Shown here: positions 27,204 through 35,818 of the stretch, in pieces
How positions within the stretch are numbered: the stretch's first letter is position 1
How the letters are laid out: each line of letters begins with the position of its first letter
Assembly (NCBI GenBank): GCA_012522855.1
Contig: JAAYJQ010000019.1
Coordinates: forward strand, 83,466 to 147,465
Direction: 5' to 3'
From: Bacteroidales bacterium
Lineage (GTDB): Bacteria > Bacteroidota > Bacteroidia > Bacteroidales > UBA932
DNA length: 64,000 bases
Notes under the pieces: model-generated
Databases searched by the model: none
Told to the model about the DNA's origin: nothing
The model's input: the letters and a program-made list of their open reading frames with translations, nothing else
Made by a program: the position numbers and the translations under genes

Positions 27204-27837
27204 TCCGATCCATGTTTTCATCGTAGAAGACCATCCTTTGGTCAGGATCGGTCTCCAGACCGCTCTCTCTCGGTCACAAGGGAAATTTGTTTTGGCGGGG
27301 GTCGCGGATTGCGTCGAGACCTTCTGGGATCAGTTCCCGAAAACGAACCCCGACCTCATTCTCTTGGACATCATGCTCCCGGACGGTTCGGGCATCGACA
27401 TTGCCAAAAGGCTGCGGGAAGAAGGCAATCCTGTCCGGATCCTGGTCCTGTCCGCCGAAACGGACGAAGACACCGTCACACGCCTTCTCCAGATCGGGAT
27501 CGACGGCTTTGTCAGCAAGATGGTTCCCACCCAGGAACTCTTCACCGCCATCGAATATGTTTATCACGGGGCCGAATTTTACGGGAAAGACATTTCCAAG
27601 ATCATTCGGGACGTACGGTTTGCCAAGCGGGATGTCCCCGCCGAATTTACGGAACGGGAGAACGACATCATCGAACTCTGCATCCAAGGTCTCTCCGCCA
27701 AGGAGATCGCGAAAAAGTTGTCCATTTCGACAAGCACGGTCAATACCCATAAGGACAACATCTTTAAGAAACTCGGCATCAATTCTTCTGTAGAATTGGT
27801 CCGCTGGGCCTTCAAGTACGGGATCATCCCGCTCTGA
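27196..27837 (+). CDS. NarL/LuxR-type response regulator
   Basis: A 213-residue partner of the overlapping TPR kinase. The receiver domain (1-125) has the acidic pocket in VEDHPL, the phospho-Asp in ILLDIMLPDGSG near 56, and the switch Ser in VLSAETDED. The LuxR/GerE helix-turn-helix (about 152-213) reads FTERENDIIELCIQGLS and then KEIAKKLSIS, with recognition helix TVNTHKDNIFKKLG. The signal and regulon are not evident; the two following genes could be targets but are separated by 30 nt. Confidence 0.96.
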   Translation: MTDPIHVFIVEDHPLVRIGLQTALSRSQGKFVLAGVADCVETFWDQFPKTNPDLILLDIMLPDGSGIDIAKRLREEGNPVRILVLSAETDEDTVTRLLQIGIDGFVSKMVPTQELFTAIEYVYHGAEFYGKDISKIIRDVRFAKRDVPAEFTERENDIIELCIQGLSAKEIAKKLSISTSTVNTHKDNIFKKLGINSSVELVRWAFKYGIIPL

Positions 27838-27867
27838 TCCTTTTTTCCAGGCGCTTATTGAAACCAT

Positions 27868-28848
27868 ATGAAAATACTGATACGAATGAAACTTCCAAAA
27901 CGATTGATTTACGGCATTGTGCTGGCTGTCGTGGCCGTGAGCTTGAACGGCTGTCTGGTTGGTCGGTACATGTGCAATTACGCCCTGCTGCCGGAAGAAC
28001 ACGGAAACGACCTTGACGGGGACCGGCAGAAAACCGATGAACGGTATCCGGGTATCATCGCCTGGTATGACGCCCTCCACGACGAAGGCATATTCAAAGA
28101 CACCGTAATCACAGGAGAAGGCGGTTACAAGCTGCATGCGGTCTACGCCCCTGCATCCAGACCGTCTGAAGCGCTAGGTTCTGCCATCGTCATCCATGGC
28201 TACACCGACAATCACATCTGCTTCCTGAATTTGGTACGGATGTACCGGGACGATCTGAACTACAACGTACTGGCGCCCGATTTGCACTACCACGGTCTTT
28301 CTGAAGGGCGGGCGGTCCAGATGGGCTGGCTCGACCGCCTCGATATCATTCGCTGGATCGATGTCGCGCACAATGTTTGGGATGACGACTTCATGGTCAT
28401 TCACGGCGTTTCGATGGGCGGCGCCACGACCATGATGGTCAGCGGGGAACCGCTTCCTGCTTATGTCCGCGCCTTCGTCGAGGATTGCGGATATTCCTCG
28501 GTCTGGGACCAGTTTGCCCACAACCTGAAGGATATGTTCCGCCTGCCCCCTTTCCCGGTGCTGAACAGCGCCAGCACGGTGTGCAGGCACCGCTACGGCT
28601 GGGGCTTCAAAGAGGCTTCCTCCATGGCCCAGTTGGCCAAGGGCGACCGTCCGATGCTTTTCATCCACGGCGAGAACGACGATTTCGTACCGACTGCTCA
28701 TGTATACAAGAACTACGAAGCCAAGACCGAGGGCTATAAAGAACTCTGGATCGCGCCCGGTTCCGCCCATGCCACGGCCTACAAAGACCATCCCGCCGAA
28801 TATACCGAACGTGTCCGCGCCTTTCTTGAGAAAGCCCGGCAGCTCTAA
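27868..28848 (+). CDS. Alpha/beta hydrolase, membrane-anchored or lipoprotein
   Basis: 326 residues. A hydrophobic N-terminus ends in SLNGC, a plausible lipobox at Cys29 (Cys23 if the second ATG, 27886, is used). The hydrolase core has IVIHGYTDN (oxyanion loop), nucleophile elbow HGVSMGG, Asp in HGENDDFVP and His in PGSAHAT. The family is close to serine peptidase/esterase-like hydrolases common in Bacteroidales; the substrate is unknown. It runs 9 nt ahead of the outer-membrane barrel gene, so the two are probably co-expressed. Confidence 0.8.
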   Translation: MKILIRMKLPKRLIYGIVLAVVAVSLNGCLVGRYMCNYALLPEEHGNDLDGDRQKTDERYPGIIAWYDALHDEGIFKDTVITGEGGYKLHAVYAPASRPSEALGSAIVIHGYTDNHICFLNLVRMYRDDLNYNVLAPDLHYHGLSEGRAVQMGWLDRLDIIRWIDVAHNVWDDDFMVIHGVSMGGATTMMVSGEPLPAYVRAFVEDCGYSSVWDQFAHNLKDMFRLPPFPVLNSASTVCRHRYGWGFKEASSMAQLAKGDRPMLFIHGENDDFVPTAHVYKNYEAKTEGYKELWIAPGSAHATAYKDHPAEYTERVRAFLEKARQL

Positions 28849-28857
28849 TCCAGGAAT

Positions 28858-30162
28858 ATGAACAAACCCATTCTCGTCGCTCTGCTGGCCATCGTCTTGC
28901 CTTTTTCCGCGCTTGCGCAAGAGGAGTCTGAAAAGAAAATCAAGAAAGGATGGACCCTGAGCCTTCTGCCCTGTGCCACCTATTCGACCGATCTGGGTTT
29001 CCAATATGGAGCCTTTGGAGACGTGTACTATTTCGGAGACGGGAACACCTATCCGGATCCCCTGCACAAATTCAGCTGGGAAGTTTCGCATTTCACCAAA
29101 GGGCGGACTCGCTTCTATCTGGCCTATGACTCAAAGTACTTGATCCCGAAGATGCGGGTCACCGCCTCGGCCTTCTACATGGACGATCCGTTCTACAGCT
29201 TTTATGGTTTCAACGGCCTCGCGACGGACTATGATCCCGCGCTGATGTCCAACAAGGAGACCATGACCGCTTGGTATTCGATGAAGCGGAACATCCTCAA
29301 ACTGGTGGCCGGTCTGCAAGGCCAGATCGTGCCCGGGCTGAAATGGGCCGGCGGCCTGAGTTTCTGGACATACGACGAAGGAACCTTCGGAGACCGCTAC
29401 GGCTACGACCCGGAGAACACGCTGTACAATCATTACCGCTCTAACGGCGTCATCAAGGCGGACGAGGCCGCGGGCGGCAAACGGCTGGAGGTGAAGGCCG
29501 GTCTGGTGTATGACACCCGTGACATCGAAGCGGCTCCGAACAAGGGTTTCTGGTCCGAAATCTACCTGAACGGCTCTCCGGATGTGTTCAAGAACGGTTA
29601 TCAGTACCTGAAACTTTGCGCGCACTGGCGGCACTACATCCGGATTCCCGTCGGTTTCATCAAAGCTGGAGACCCGGTCTTCGCCTACCACCTTGCCTAC
29701 CAAGGTACGATCGCCGGAGAAGCGCCGTTCTTCGTGCAGCAGAGCATCACAGCCCTGGACATCAAGGACATGCTCCCGGAAGGGCTGGGAAGCGGCAACA
29801 CCATCCGGGGCACCTACAACAACCGCATCGTGGCGGACGGCTATCTCTGGAGCAATTTCGAACTCCGCGTCAAGCTTTTTCATTTCAAACTTCTCCGTCA
29901 GTTCTTCTACGTAGCTACCAATCCGTTCTTCGATTGCGGCTTTGTCACGAAGACCTATCGGGAAGCCGAAATGTCGAAACTCGCTGAAATGGCGGGCGTG
30001 GACATCAAAGCTAAAGCCTCCACCCTGGTCAAGACGGCCGGCATCGGCCTCAAACTGGCCTGGAACGAGAACTTCATCATCTCGACCGAGTTCGCCCACA
30101 ACTTCAACAAGGGACTGGGCGACCCCCTCTGGATTTCCATCGGCGCCAGCTACGCTTTCTAG
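28858..30162 (+). CDS. Omp85-like outer-membrane beta-barrel protein without POTRA
   Basis: 434 residues with a signal peptide ending FSALA before QEESEK. The rest is an amphipathic-strand barrel ending in aromatic Phe (GASYAF), the usual outer-membrane sorting end. Segments SGNTIRGTYNNRIVADGYLWSNFELRVKLF resemble the late strands of the BamA/TamA (bacterial surface antigen) domain, where an RG-Y motif lies in the lid loop. No POTRA repeats precede the barrel, so it is not BamA itself. Function unknown; it could export or insert a partner such as the neighbouring hydrolase, which is speculation. Confidence 0.7.
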   Translation: MNKPILVALLAIVLPFSALAQEESEKKIKKGWTLSLLPCATYSTDLGFQYGAFGDVYYFGDGNTYPDPLHKFSWEVSHFTKGRTRFYLAYDSKYLIPKMRVTASAFYMDDPFYSFYGFNGLATDYDPALMSNKETMTAWYSMKRNILKLVAGLQGQIVPGLKWAGGLSFWTYDEGTFGDRYGYDPENTLYNHYRSNGVIKADEAAGGKRLEVKAGLVYDTRDIEAAPNKGFWSEIYLNGSPDVFKNGYQYLKLCAHWRHYIRIPVGFIKAGDPVFAYHLAYQGTIAGEAPFFVQQSITALDIKDMLPEGLGSGNTIRGTYNNRIVADGYLWSNFELRVKLFHFKLLRQFFYVATNPFFDCGFVTKTYREAEMSKLAEMAGVDIKAKASTLVKTAGIGLKLAWNENFIISTEFAHNFNKGLGDPLWISIGASYAF

Positions 30163-30212
30163 GCGGTGATGGAAAGCTTGTTGCGGCTTGGAAATTTCAG
30201 CCGGTCTGGTTG

Positions 30213-30286
30213 TTGGAGCCCCTGCGTCTCCTGGCAAGGGAATATTTTTCGAACCACGGGCACGGCGATCCGTCTTGTAGAGGGCT
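30213..30286 (+). repeat. Direct repeat copy A
   Basis: About 74 bp nearly identical to 30874-30947 (same orientation, 661 bp apart). The shared core begins AGCCCCTGCGTCTCCTGG and continues through GAACCACGGGCACGG; differences cluster at the 3' side. No ORF of note. Confidence 0.85.
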
Positions 30287-30704
30287 GCAAGGTGGATTCC
30301 GGTGGCAAATACCCCTTTTAAAAGGGGGAGTTTCCACGAAGATATGCCCTCAAAGGCCTTGTGGTGCATTCTCCTGTGGCCGTGATTTGTAAAAGATACC
30401 CGGGAGGGACAGTTGCATATTATATTGTGTCCGATTTCCAGCCGATTTTCAACCCATTGATCCTCCCATATCGAATATTGTTTTGTTTCCTATCTGTCCT
30501 GCAACCTCACATTCCCCGTGCCAAAAAAGATAAGTAATTATCAATGAATATGTTGTCTTGTTCCGAGACGCCCAGTTTCGCTCGCCTCTCACTGCCTCCT
30601 TCGCCGCGGCATCCACGGATCTTTGTAAGTTAATGTCTGTAAGATAGTTACAAATGTTACCATGGATGCCTATGCGTAAAAATAGCGAAGCATCCTTGCT
30701 GACC

Positions 30705-30815
30705 GTGGAGGGCAATCGGCTGATTATCCGTCCATTGAATCGTATTCATCCCCGGCCGGCGGCGGAGATGAAATACCCTTTACGCATTGTGCCACAAGAT
30801 CTTAGGCTCCACCAG
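30705..30815 (+). repeat. Inverted repeat copy B (left flank of DUF1080/Gfo module)
   Basis: About 111 bp matching, on the opposite strand, 35108-35219 at roughly 82% by eye. Both copies begin GTGGAGGGCAA and end TTAGGCTCCACC. Translated in one frame both give EGNRLII followed by IHP and EMK, so a decayed coding origin is possible. Confidence 0.8.
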
Positions 30816-30873
30816 CTTTCCGTCAATCTGGCCTCGGACACCGCCTCAGGCACGTTCCCCCGGGATTTTGTGG

Positions 30874-30947
30874 TTGAAGCCCCTGCGTCTCCTGGCAAGG
30901 GAATATTTTTCGAACCACGGGCACGGGGATCTGTTTTGTAGTGGGCT
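30874..30947 (+). repeat. Direct repeat copy B
   Basis: Second copy of the 74-bp element at 30213-30286. It ends 38 nt before the end of the DUF1080 gene (minus strand), so it lies just past that gene's 3' end. Confidence 0.85.
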
Positions 30948-30984
30948 AGCCAGAGGACGCTGGCAAAGGCGATCCCCAGGGTAC

Positions 30985-33429
30985 CTATATGTCCCCTCCG
31001 AGATCCAGGATGCGGACGTTGCGGATTTTCAGTCCTTCGCCATGGCCGCAGAAAGAGATGTAGCCTTGTTTGTTGAACAAGCCGGGATGGTTCCGGCGGT
31101 CGACCGTGTAAGGGTTGACGTCGCTTCCGTCGGGAGCGACATTGTGTCCCTTGCAGGCTTTGCGGATGTTACCGTCTACGATCACTTCTCCGTTGACGGT
31201 GACCTTGATGTTGTCACCTTCTACGCGGATCTCTTGCGTTCCCCATTCTCCAAGCGGTTTGTGGACGATCCGTTTAGCCGGAATGATACCGTAGACGGAA
31301 CCATGGACTTGATAATCACGCAGATTGGCATACATCGGCGCATCATGATCGAGGATCTGCACTTCGCACATGCCGTCGTAAGCGGCATCCACGCCCATCG
31401 GGGTTCTTACGCCGACTCCGTTGTTGATTCCCTCGCGGAGGAAACAGAATTCAAAACGAAAGACGAAGTTGCGGTACTCCTTTTTCGTGTAGAGATTGCC
31501 GCTGGCCCCGTAGTCCGCGGACACGTAGATCGCACCGTTGACAGGAGTATAGCCTTCCTTGTCTCCTTGCCACTTGTCCAGATCCGTCCCGTCGAAGAGC
31601 ATCTCGAATCCTTGTTTCTCTTCTTCGGGTGTCAGTCGGGAAATCGGGGACGGCTGTGCCTCAGTCAGCATTTTATCAATTTCATCGGCCGAATACCCGT
31701 CATCCGCATCTCCGGTCGCCCTGAGTACGGATCGAGCCTTATCCAAAATGGACTTGAAGTCGGAATAATTGATTTCCTCTTGCGTCTTGGAAGCGATGTT
31801 CTTGACCGCGTTGGCGGCGGCACGAGCAGTACCTTCGTTGTCAAGGTACTTGCCCGCAAGCAAGAAGGCCTTCATCGTGGGAATTCTGCCCAAAACTGTC
31901 AGGAGATAGTTCTTGACTGCGACGCTCTGCGGCAAGTCAAGCGCCTGGGATAAGAGGAAACGCGCTTTTGCAGGATCGGCTTCGAACTTATCCACGAGAT
32001 CGGCATAGCGGGGAAGAATCCGATCGACCTGCTCCTTTCCGGAAAGCTTTGCGATATCGAGCAAGGCCGCAGCCGCCGAGTAATTGTCGGCCTGCATCAG
32101 TCCGTCAAAGGCGGCATCCCGGAGATTTTCATCGGCAAACGCCTTGGAAAGGTCTTCCACGGCTTTGTCGGTGCCTGTTCTCCCGAGCGAAGGGAAGAAA
32201 TATTCCTTGTGCTTGGCCGTGGAGATGATTTCGCTGATGACCTCGTACCGTTTATCGGGAGAAAGCGTGCGCTGTGCAGCATCAAAGGCATTGACAAGCG
32301 GTTTGATGTCCTGGCTTCCGTCAAGTTTGAGGCCGTCGATCAGACCGGCCAGTTTCTGGATGTCACCGGGATCGACCAAGCCCGTCAGGTGCTTCGCAAT
32401 CTCCGTTTCTCCGGAAGAGAGTCGCTCGAATGCGATCGGGGCGGCTTCGGTAAGCCGCCTTTCGGAAGCCAAAGCGAAGAGCGGAACCGCATTTACCTGC
32501 TCCGAGCCGGAAAGCGCTTGGAGGATCTCGTCCCGGATATTTCCGTTAAAAGACTTCAGCGCTGTCATGGCTGCTGCGGAATTGGCCGCGTCATTGCCGC
32601 CCAACTGGCTAACCAGCGCTTTTGCGACTCCTGCTCCGCCGATCTTTCCGGCTGCCGCAATCGCTGCCTTGGAAAGGTCTCCGCCGGTGCCGAAAGCTCC
32701 GAGGACCAGATCGGTCGCGGTATGTATCTTGTTGTTTCCAAACCAATTGAGCACATCTAGTTTGGCACCGTCGGACAGTTTCGGGAAGCGCTTCATCAGC
32801 AGGGGCACGAGACTTCCGGCGCCCAGAAGGTCCGTCGCGTCGCTGAGTACGGCGTTTCGGTATTGGCCGTCAGTGCTTTTGAGCGCGGAAGAGACGAATT
32901 TCAGCGCTTTGGCGGGATTGTTCTTCATGAGCGCCTCGGCTGCCGCGCATCTATCGCCGGAAACCGGGCTCTTGAGCAGGGCTTTCGCCTCCTTCACGGA
33001 CAGGGTTTTCGCCTCCGGAAGTTTAGCCGCCGGGAGCAGCATTCGCTCAAGAGAGGTCAGAAAAGCTTTGTTCGTCGGGTCTGCGCAGGCAGAAACGGCG
33101 CGACGGATTCCTTCCAGAACAGCGTCTGCCCGGTCTTTGGAGGACGGATCGCTGACGAAGTTCACCACTCCGCTGAGCGCGTATTCGTACAAGTTGTTCC
33201 GCACTCCTTCCGCAGCGGGTTTCAGCAGGGCTGCGATTTGGACGATCGACTCCGGCGCGGCTGCCGCAAGATCCGTCATCTGGGTACGGAAGTCCGCGCT
33301 GTTCTGCGCGGGCATGGCGGCAAGAACATCCGCCACAACGGTTTCAACGGTTCGCTGACGCGCATCTTGGGCATGAAGCCCCAAAGTAACGGAAAGGAAG
33401 AGGAATATGAGAGCGAGTGTCTTTTTCAT
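30985..33429 (-). CDS. HEAT-repeat / DUF1080 (3-keto-glycoside hydrolase-like) exported protein
   Basis: 814 residues with a signal peptide (MKKTLALIFLFLSVTLGLHA before QDA). Residues about 30-600 are alpha-helical repeats of HEAT type (for example LLMKRFPKLSDGAKLDVLNW and LVSQLGGNDAANSAAAMTAL). The C-terminal 200 residues are a DUF1080 jelly-roll: GFEMLFDGTDLDKW at its start, then FRFEFCFL and VQILDHDAP, ending IRNVRILDL. DUF1080 proteins are linked in recent work to cleavage of 3-keto-disaccharides or glycosides. It follows a Gfo/Idh/MocA dehydrogenase gene by 13 nt, which fits an oxidise-then-cleave pathway in the periplasm. The start is ATG 33429; an ATG three codons earlier is possible. 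Confidence 0.85.
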   Translation of the reverse strand: MKKTLALIFLFLSVTLGLHAQDARQRTVETVVADVLAAMPAQNSADFRTQMTDLAAAAPESIVQIAALLKPAAEGVRNNLYEYALSGVVNFVSDPSSKDRADAVLEGIRRAVSACADPTNKAFLTSLERMLLPAAKLPEAKTLSVKEAKALLKSPVSGDRCAAAEALMKNNPAKALKFVSSALKSTDGQYRNAVLSDATDLLGAGSLVPLLMKRFPKLSDGAKLDVLNWFGNNKIHTATDLVLGAFGTGGDLSKAAIAAAGKIGGAGVAKALVSQLGGNDAANSAAAMTALKSFNGNIRDEILQALSGSEQVNAVPLFALASERRLTEAAPIAFERLSSGETEIAKHLTGLVDPGDIQKLAGLIDGLKLDGSQDIKPLVNAFDAAQRTLSPDKRYEVISEIISTAKHKEYFFPSLGRTGTDKAVEDLSKAFADENLRDAAFDGLMQADNYSAAAALLDIAKLSGKEQVDRILPRYADLVDKFEADPAKARFLLSQALDLPQSVAVKNYLLTVLGRIPTMKAFLLAGKYLDNEGTARAAANAVKNIASKTQEEINYSDFKSILDKARSVLRATGDADDGYSADEIDKMLTEAQPSPISRLTPEEEKQGFEMLFDGTDLDKWQGDKEGYTPVNGAIYVSADYGASGNLYTKKEYRNFVFRFEFCFLREGINNGVGVRTPMGVDAAYDGMCEVQILDHDAPMYANLRDYQVHGSVYGIIPAKRIVHKPLGEWGTQEIRVEGDNIKVTVNGEVIVDGNIRKACKGHNVAPDGSDVNPYTVDRRNHPGLFNKQGYISFCGHGEGLKIRNVRILDLGGDI

Positions 33430-33442
33430 GGTATTCAAACAT

Positions 33443-34750
33443 TTACAGAATCATGGAAGCCCAGGGGGTACGCATCGGCTGGTTGATCAACAGATTTGCG
33501 GCATCATCACCGACAAAGGTCTGTGTGGCAGGATCGAAATGGAGCGTTCTTCCGAGACGAAGCGCGCAGGAACCCAGATTCACGATCGTGCAACTGTGGT
33601 GGGCGATCGTTTCTTCCAGCGCGAATTTCTGGCGGGTTTTCACGCACTCCAGGAAGTCGGTGTTGCGCGGCTCCGGATCCGGAAGCGTGTTGATGACGTC
33701 CATGACGTTCGGAATGGTACACTCGAAGCCTTTGTAGACTTTCCCGTTCGGGCCTTCGATGTAGGGAACCTTGCCCTTGCTCTCGAATCCTTCCCCTTCG
33801 AGTATGATCTTGCAGCCGTCGGCATAGGTGTAAGTAATGCTGCGCCAGATTCCCACGGCATCCGGATGCTGCTGGGGGGCGTCCACCTCAATTTTTACCG
33901 GGAAGGTGTCATCCTTTCCAAGAATATACTGCACCGGGTCGATGTAGTGCTGTCCCATGTCGCCGAGTCCGCCTGACTCGTAGTCCCAGTAACCGCGGAA
34001 GGTCTGATGCACCCGGTGCTGGTTGTAGGGCTTGTACGGGGCCGGCCCGAGCCATAGGTCGTAGTCAAGTTCCTGCGGAATCGGCATCGGCTCCAGATTC
34101 TCGCGTCCGGTCCAGAAGAACTTCCAGGCGAAGCCCGTCGCTCCGGAAATCCGGACGGTCAGCGGCCATCCCAGCAGACCGGCGGAAACCAACTTCTTTA
34201 ATGGCTCCACGGTCGTGCCGAGGCCATAGAAGGTGTCCTTGAAGCGGAACCAGGTGTTCAATCTGAAGATCCGCCCGTATTGATTCACGGCCTCGACGAC
34301 CTTCTGTCCCTCTCCGATGGTCCGGGTCATGGGTTTTTCGCAGAAAATGTCCTTTCCTGCCTTCGCGGCGGCTACCGCCATGATACCATGCCAATGGGAG
34401 GGGGTCGCGATGTGAACGATGTCCACGTTGGGGTCCGCCACCAAGTCTCGCCAATCATGATAGGACTGCAGATTTGTGTTGAATTTTTCCTTTCCGGCAG
34501 CCACCGCCTGATCAAGATGGCGTTGGTCGACATCGCATACGGCGACAAGTCGACAATGCTCGTCACTGACGAAATGCAGTCTACCCATGCCGATCCCGCC
34601 CGTTCCGATGATCCCGCGTGTCATTTGATCGCTCGGGGCGACACGGGACTTGTCGCCGCCCATCGCCCCGAACACTTTACGGGGCAGAATTGTGAACAAT
34701 GCGATTCCCGCCGCCGATTTTTTCAGAAAACTTCTTCTGGATTCACCCAT
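33443..34750 (-). CDS. Tat-exported Gfo/Idh/MocA oxidoreductase
   Basis: A 435-residue NAD(P)-dependent sugar dehydrogenase. The N-terminus has a twin-arginine signal (ESRRSFLKKSAAG), so it folds with cofactor before export to the periplasm. The Rossmann motif is GTGGIGMG, and the family EKP motif (FCEKPMTRT) lies near residue 140. C-terminal alpha/beta domain with an HxxxP-like DMGQHYIDP. Paired with the DUF1080 gene downstream, it probably oxidises a glycoside at C3. A 12-bp inverted repeat with a 21-nt spacer (34772-34783 / 34805-34816) lies in its 5' region. Confidence 0.9.
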   Translation of the reverse strand: MGESRRSFLKKSAAGIALFTILPRKVFGAMGGDKSRVAPSDQMTRGIIGTGGIGMGRLHFVSDEHCRLVAVCDVDQRHLDQAVAAGKEKFNTNLQSYHDWRDLVADPNVDIVHIATPSHWHGIMAVAAAKAGKDIFCEKPMTRTIGEGQKVVEAVNQYGRIFRLNTWFRFKDTFYGLGTTVEPLKKLVSAGLLGWPLTVRISGATGFAWKFFWTGRENLEPMPIPQELDYDLWLGPAPYKPYNQHRVHQTFRGYWDYESGGLGDMGQHYIDPVQYILGKDDTFPVKIEVDAPQQHPDAVGIWRSITYTYADGCKIILEGEGFESKGKVPYIEGPNGKVYKGFECTIPNVMDVINTLPDPEPRNTDFLECVKTRQKFALEETIAHHSCTIVNLGSCALRLGRTLHFDPATQTFVGDDAANLLINQPMRTPWASMIL

Positions 34751-34771
34751 GATCGTTATAATTTAAGAAAA

Positions 34772-34816
34772 CCGTTTTTCAATGTTTAGAAACAGTTTAA
34801 TTTGATTGAAAAACGG
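34772..34816. promoter_or_regulatory. Perfect 12-bp inverted repeat upstream of Gfo/Idh gene
   Basis: CCGTTTTTCAAT (34772-34783) and ATTGAAAAACGG (34805-34816), spacer 21 nt, ending 22 nt upstream of ATG 34750. It could be an operator for a dimeric repressor or a leader hairpin; the sequence alone does not decide. Confidence 0.5.
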
Positions 34817-35107
34817 GGTGTCAATTGAAAATATGTTCTTGTAATTTTACTATTATCAATTCATAAATGTTATGTGGCAGCATCCAACCAACTGCCGATA
34901 AACCATGGCAAGTTACCGAAAATATTCTTGATGCGCAATACAGAAGGCGGAAGTATTCCCTTCAGGGGCATCTCCGTTCCATGCGCCATCGATGTAGCAG
35001 GCCAAGACAAGTGAAGAGGACTGTCTGTAATACCGGGCGGAGAAAGTTACCCGGATACACAGCCACGAGGCCTGAGGCTGGGTACATCGCCGATGGTACA
35101 GCTTTCC

Positions 35108-35219
35108 ACCGGTGGAGCCTAAGGTATTGTGATACAATGAGTAAACGATGTTTCATCTCCGATTCCGGCAGGGGATGAATACAACTCAATGAATAGATGA
35201 TCAGCCGGTTGCCCTCCAC
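35108..35219 (-). repeat. Inverted repeat copy C (right flank of DUF1080/Gfo module)
   Basis: Partner of 30705-30815 in opposite orientation. Together the pair encloses 4.3 kb holding exactly the DUF1080 and Gfo/Idh genes. It touches the 3' end of the receptor pseudogene. Confidence 0.8.
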
Positions 35220-35443
35220 GCAACAATATTTGCCTGTCTTGTGATGGCGTATCCAAATCCCTTTCCCTGGCGTTTGATTGCACGGATGCGCACAACGCTT
35301 CTGACGTCTACACCATTATGCGACGGGTTGCTGACAACCTCGATGGATCGGAGATTCTCGTCCACCACTTTCCCTTTTAGAGTCTGCGCTTGGGCAACGC
35401 TGCAACATACAAGTCCAAAACAAATAATAAAAATTCTTCTCAT
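35201..35443 (-). pseudogene. Internally deleted TonB-dependent receptor remnant
   Basis: A signal peptide (MRRIFIICFGLVCCSVAQA before QTLKGKVVDEN) runs directly into IEVVSNPSHNGVDVRSVVRI and then IKRQGKGFGYAI. The first part is a typical receptor N-terminus; the second resembles the plug-end/barrel-start segment of OMP_b-brl_3 receptors (usually IEVISNPSARYD..., then IKT and KGF). About 150 residues between them are missing and the barrel is lost, so this is a deletion remnant. Confidence 0.65.
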
Positions 35444-35818
35444 CTCATAAACATTCACGGTGATGCTCCGCACATCGTCGCAACCTTATAATAAACGCAG
35501 GAAGCCTTGAATCGCAACACGGATTGTTTAAGGTCGCTGATGATTGTTGTCCGGAGAATCAAGTCCTCGCCGGCAGCAGCCTAGCGTCGACGAACATGCA
35601 CAACTTCATCCGCGCCTACTATGCAACAAACCCGGGAAGCGAAAGAGCGCGCAGGCTTTTGTACATGATTCGAGGTCTTCGAGCCGTTATACGGATCTTA
35701 TAGATGATGGGCAATGTGTTGATGTTTTTTGTGCGTGTAGCGGCGGCATCGATGGTAAATCAGGCAACTTTCTTATATTTGCCCGAAGCAAACAGTTTTG
35801 TGCTGCGATAAGGAAAAA

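Larger units (their letters stand above)
30163..30984. other. Non-coding repeat-rich stretch
   Basis: 822 nt between the barrel gene and the convergent DUF1080 gene. It holds the two direct-repeat copies (30213-30286, 30874-30947), a perfect 16-bp palindrome CCCCTTTTAAAAGGGG (30312-30327) that may end the barrel mRNA, and the repeat at 30705-30815 whose inverted partner is at 35108-35219. Short ORFs here have no family resemblance except to that partner, so I call no gene. Confidence 0.7.
34817..35818. other. Gene-poor decayed stretch
   Basis: About 1 kb between the Gfo/Idh gene and the dehydrogenase. Contents are the inverted repeat copy C (35108-35219), the receptor pseudogene (35201-35443), and 35450-35770, where a short open frame (HNFIRAYYATNPGSERARR) ends at a stop near 35702; I do not recognise it. 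TATATTTG at 35774-35781 is the likely -7 box of the next gene. Confidence 0.6.

Noticed and set aside
30654..30941. ORF with EGNRLII as a real gene
   Set aside because: It resembles only the inverted repeat copy at 35108-35219, where the frame is altered; better explained as an interspersed repeat.
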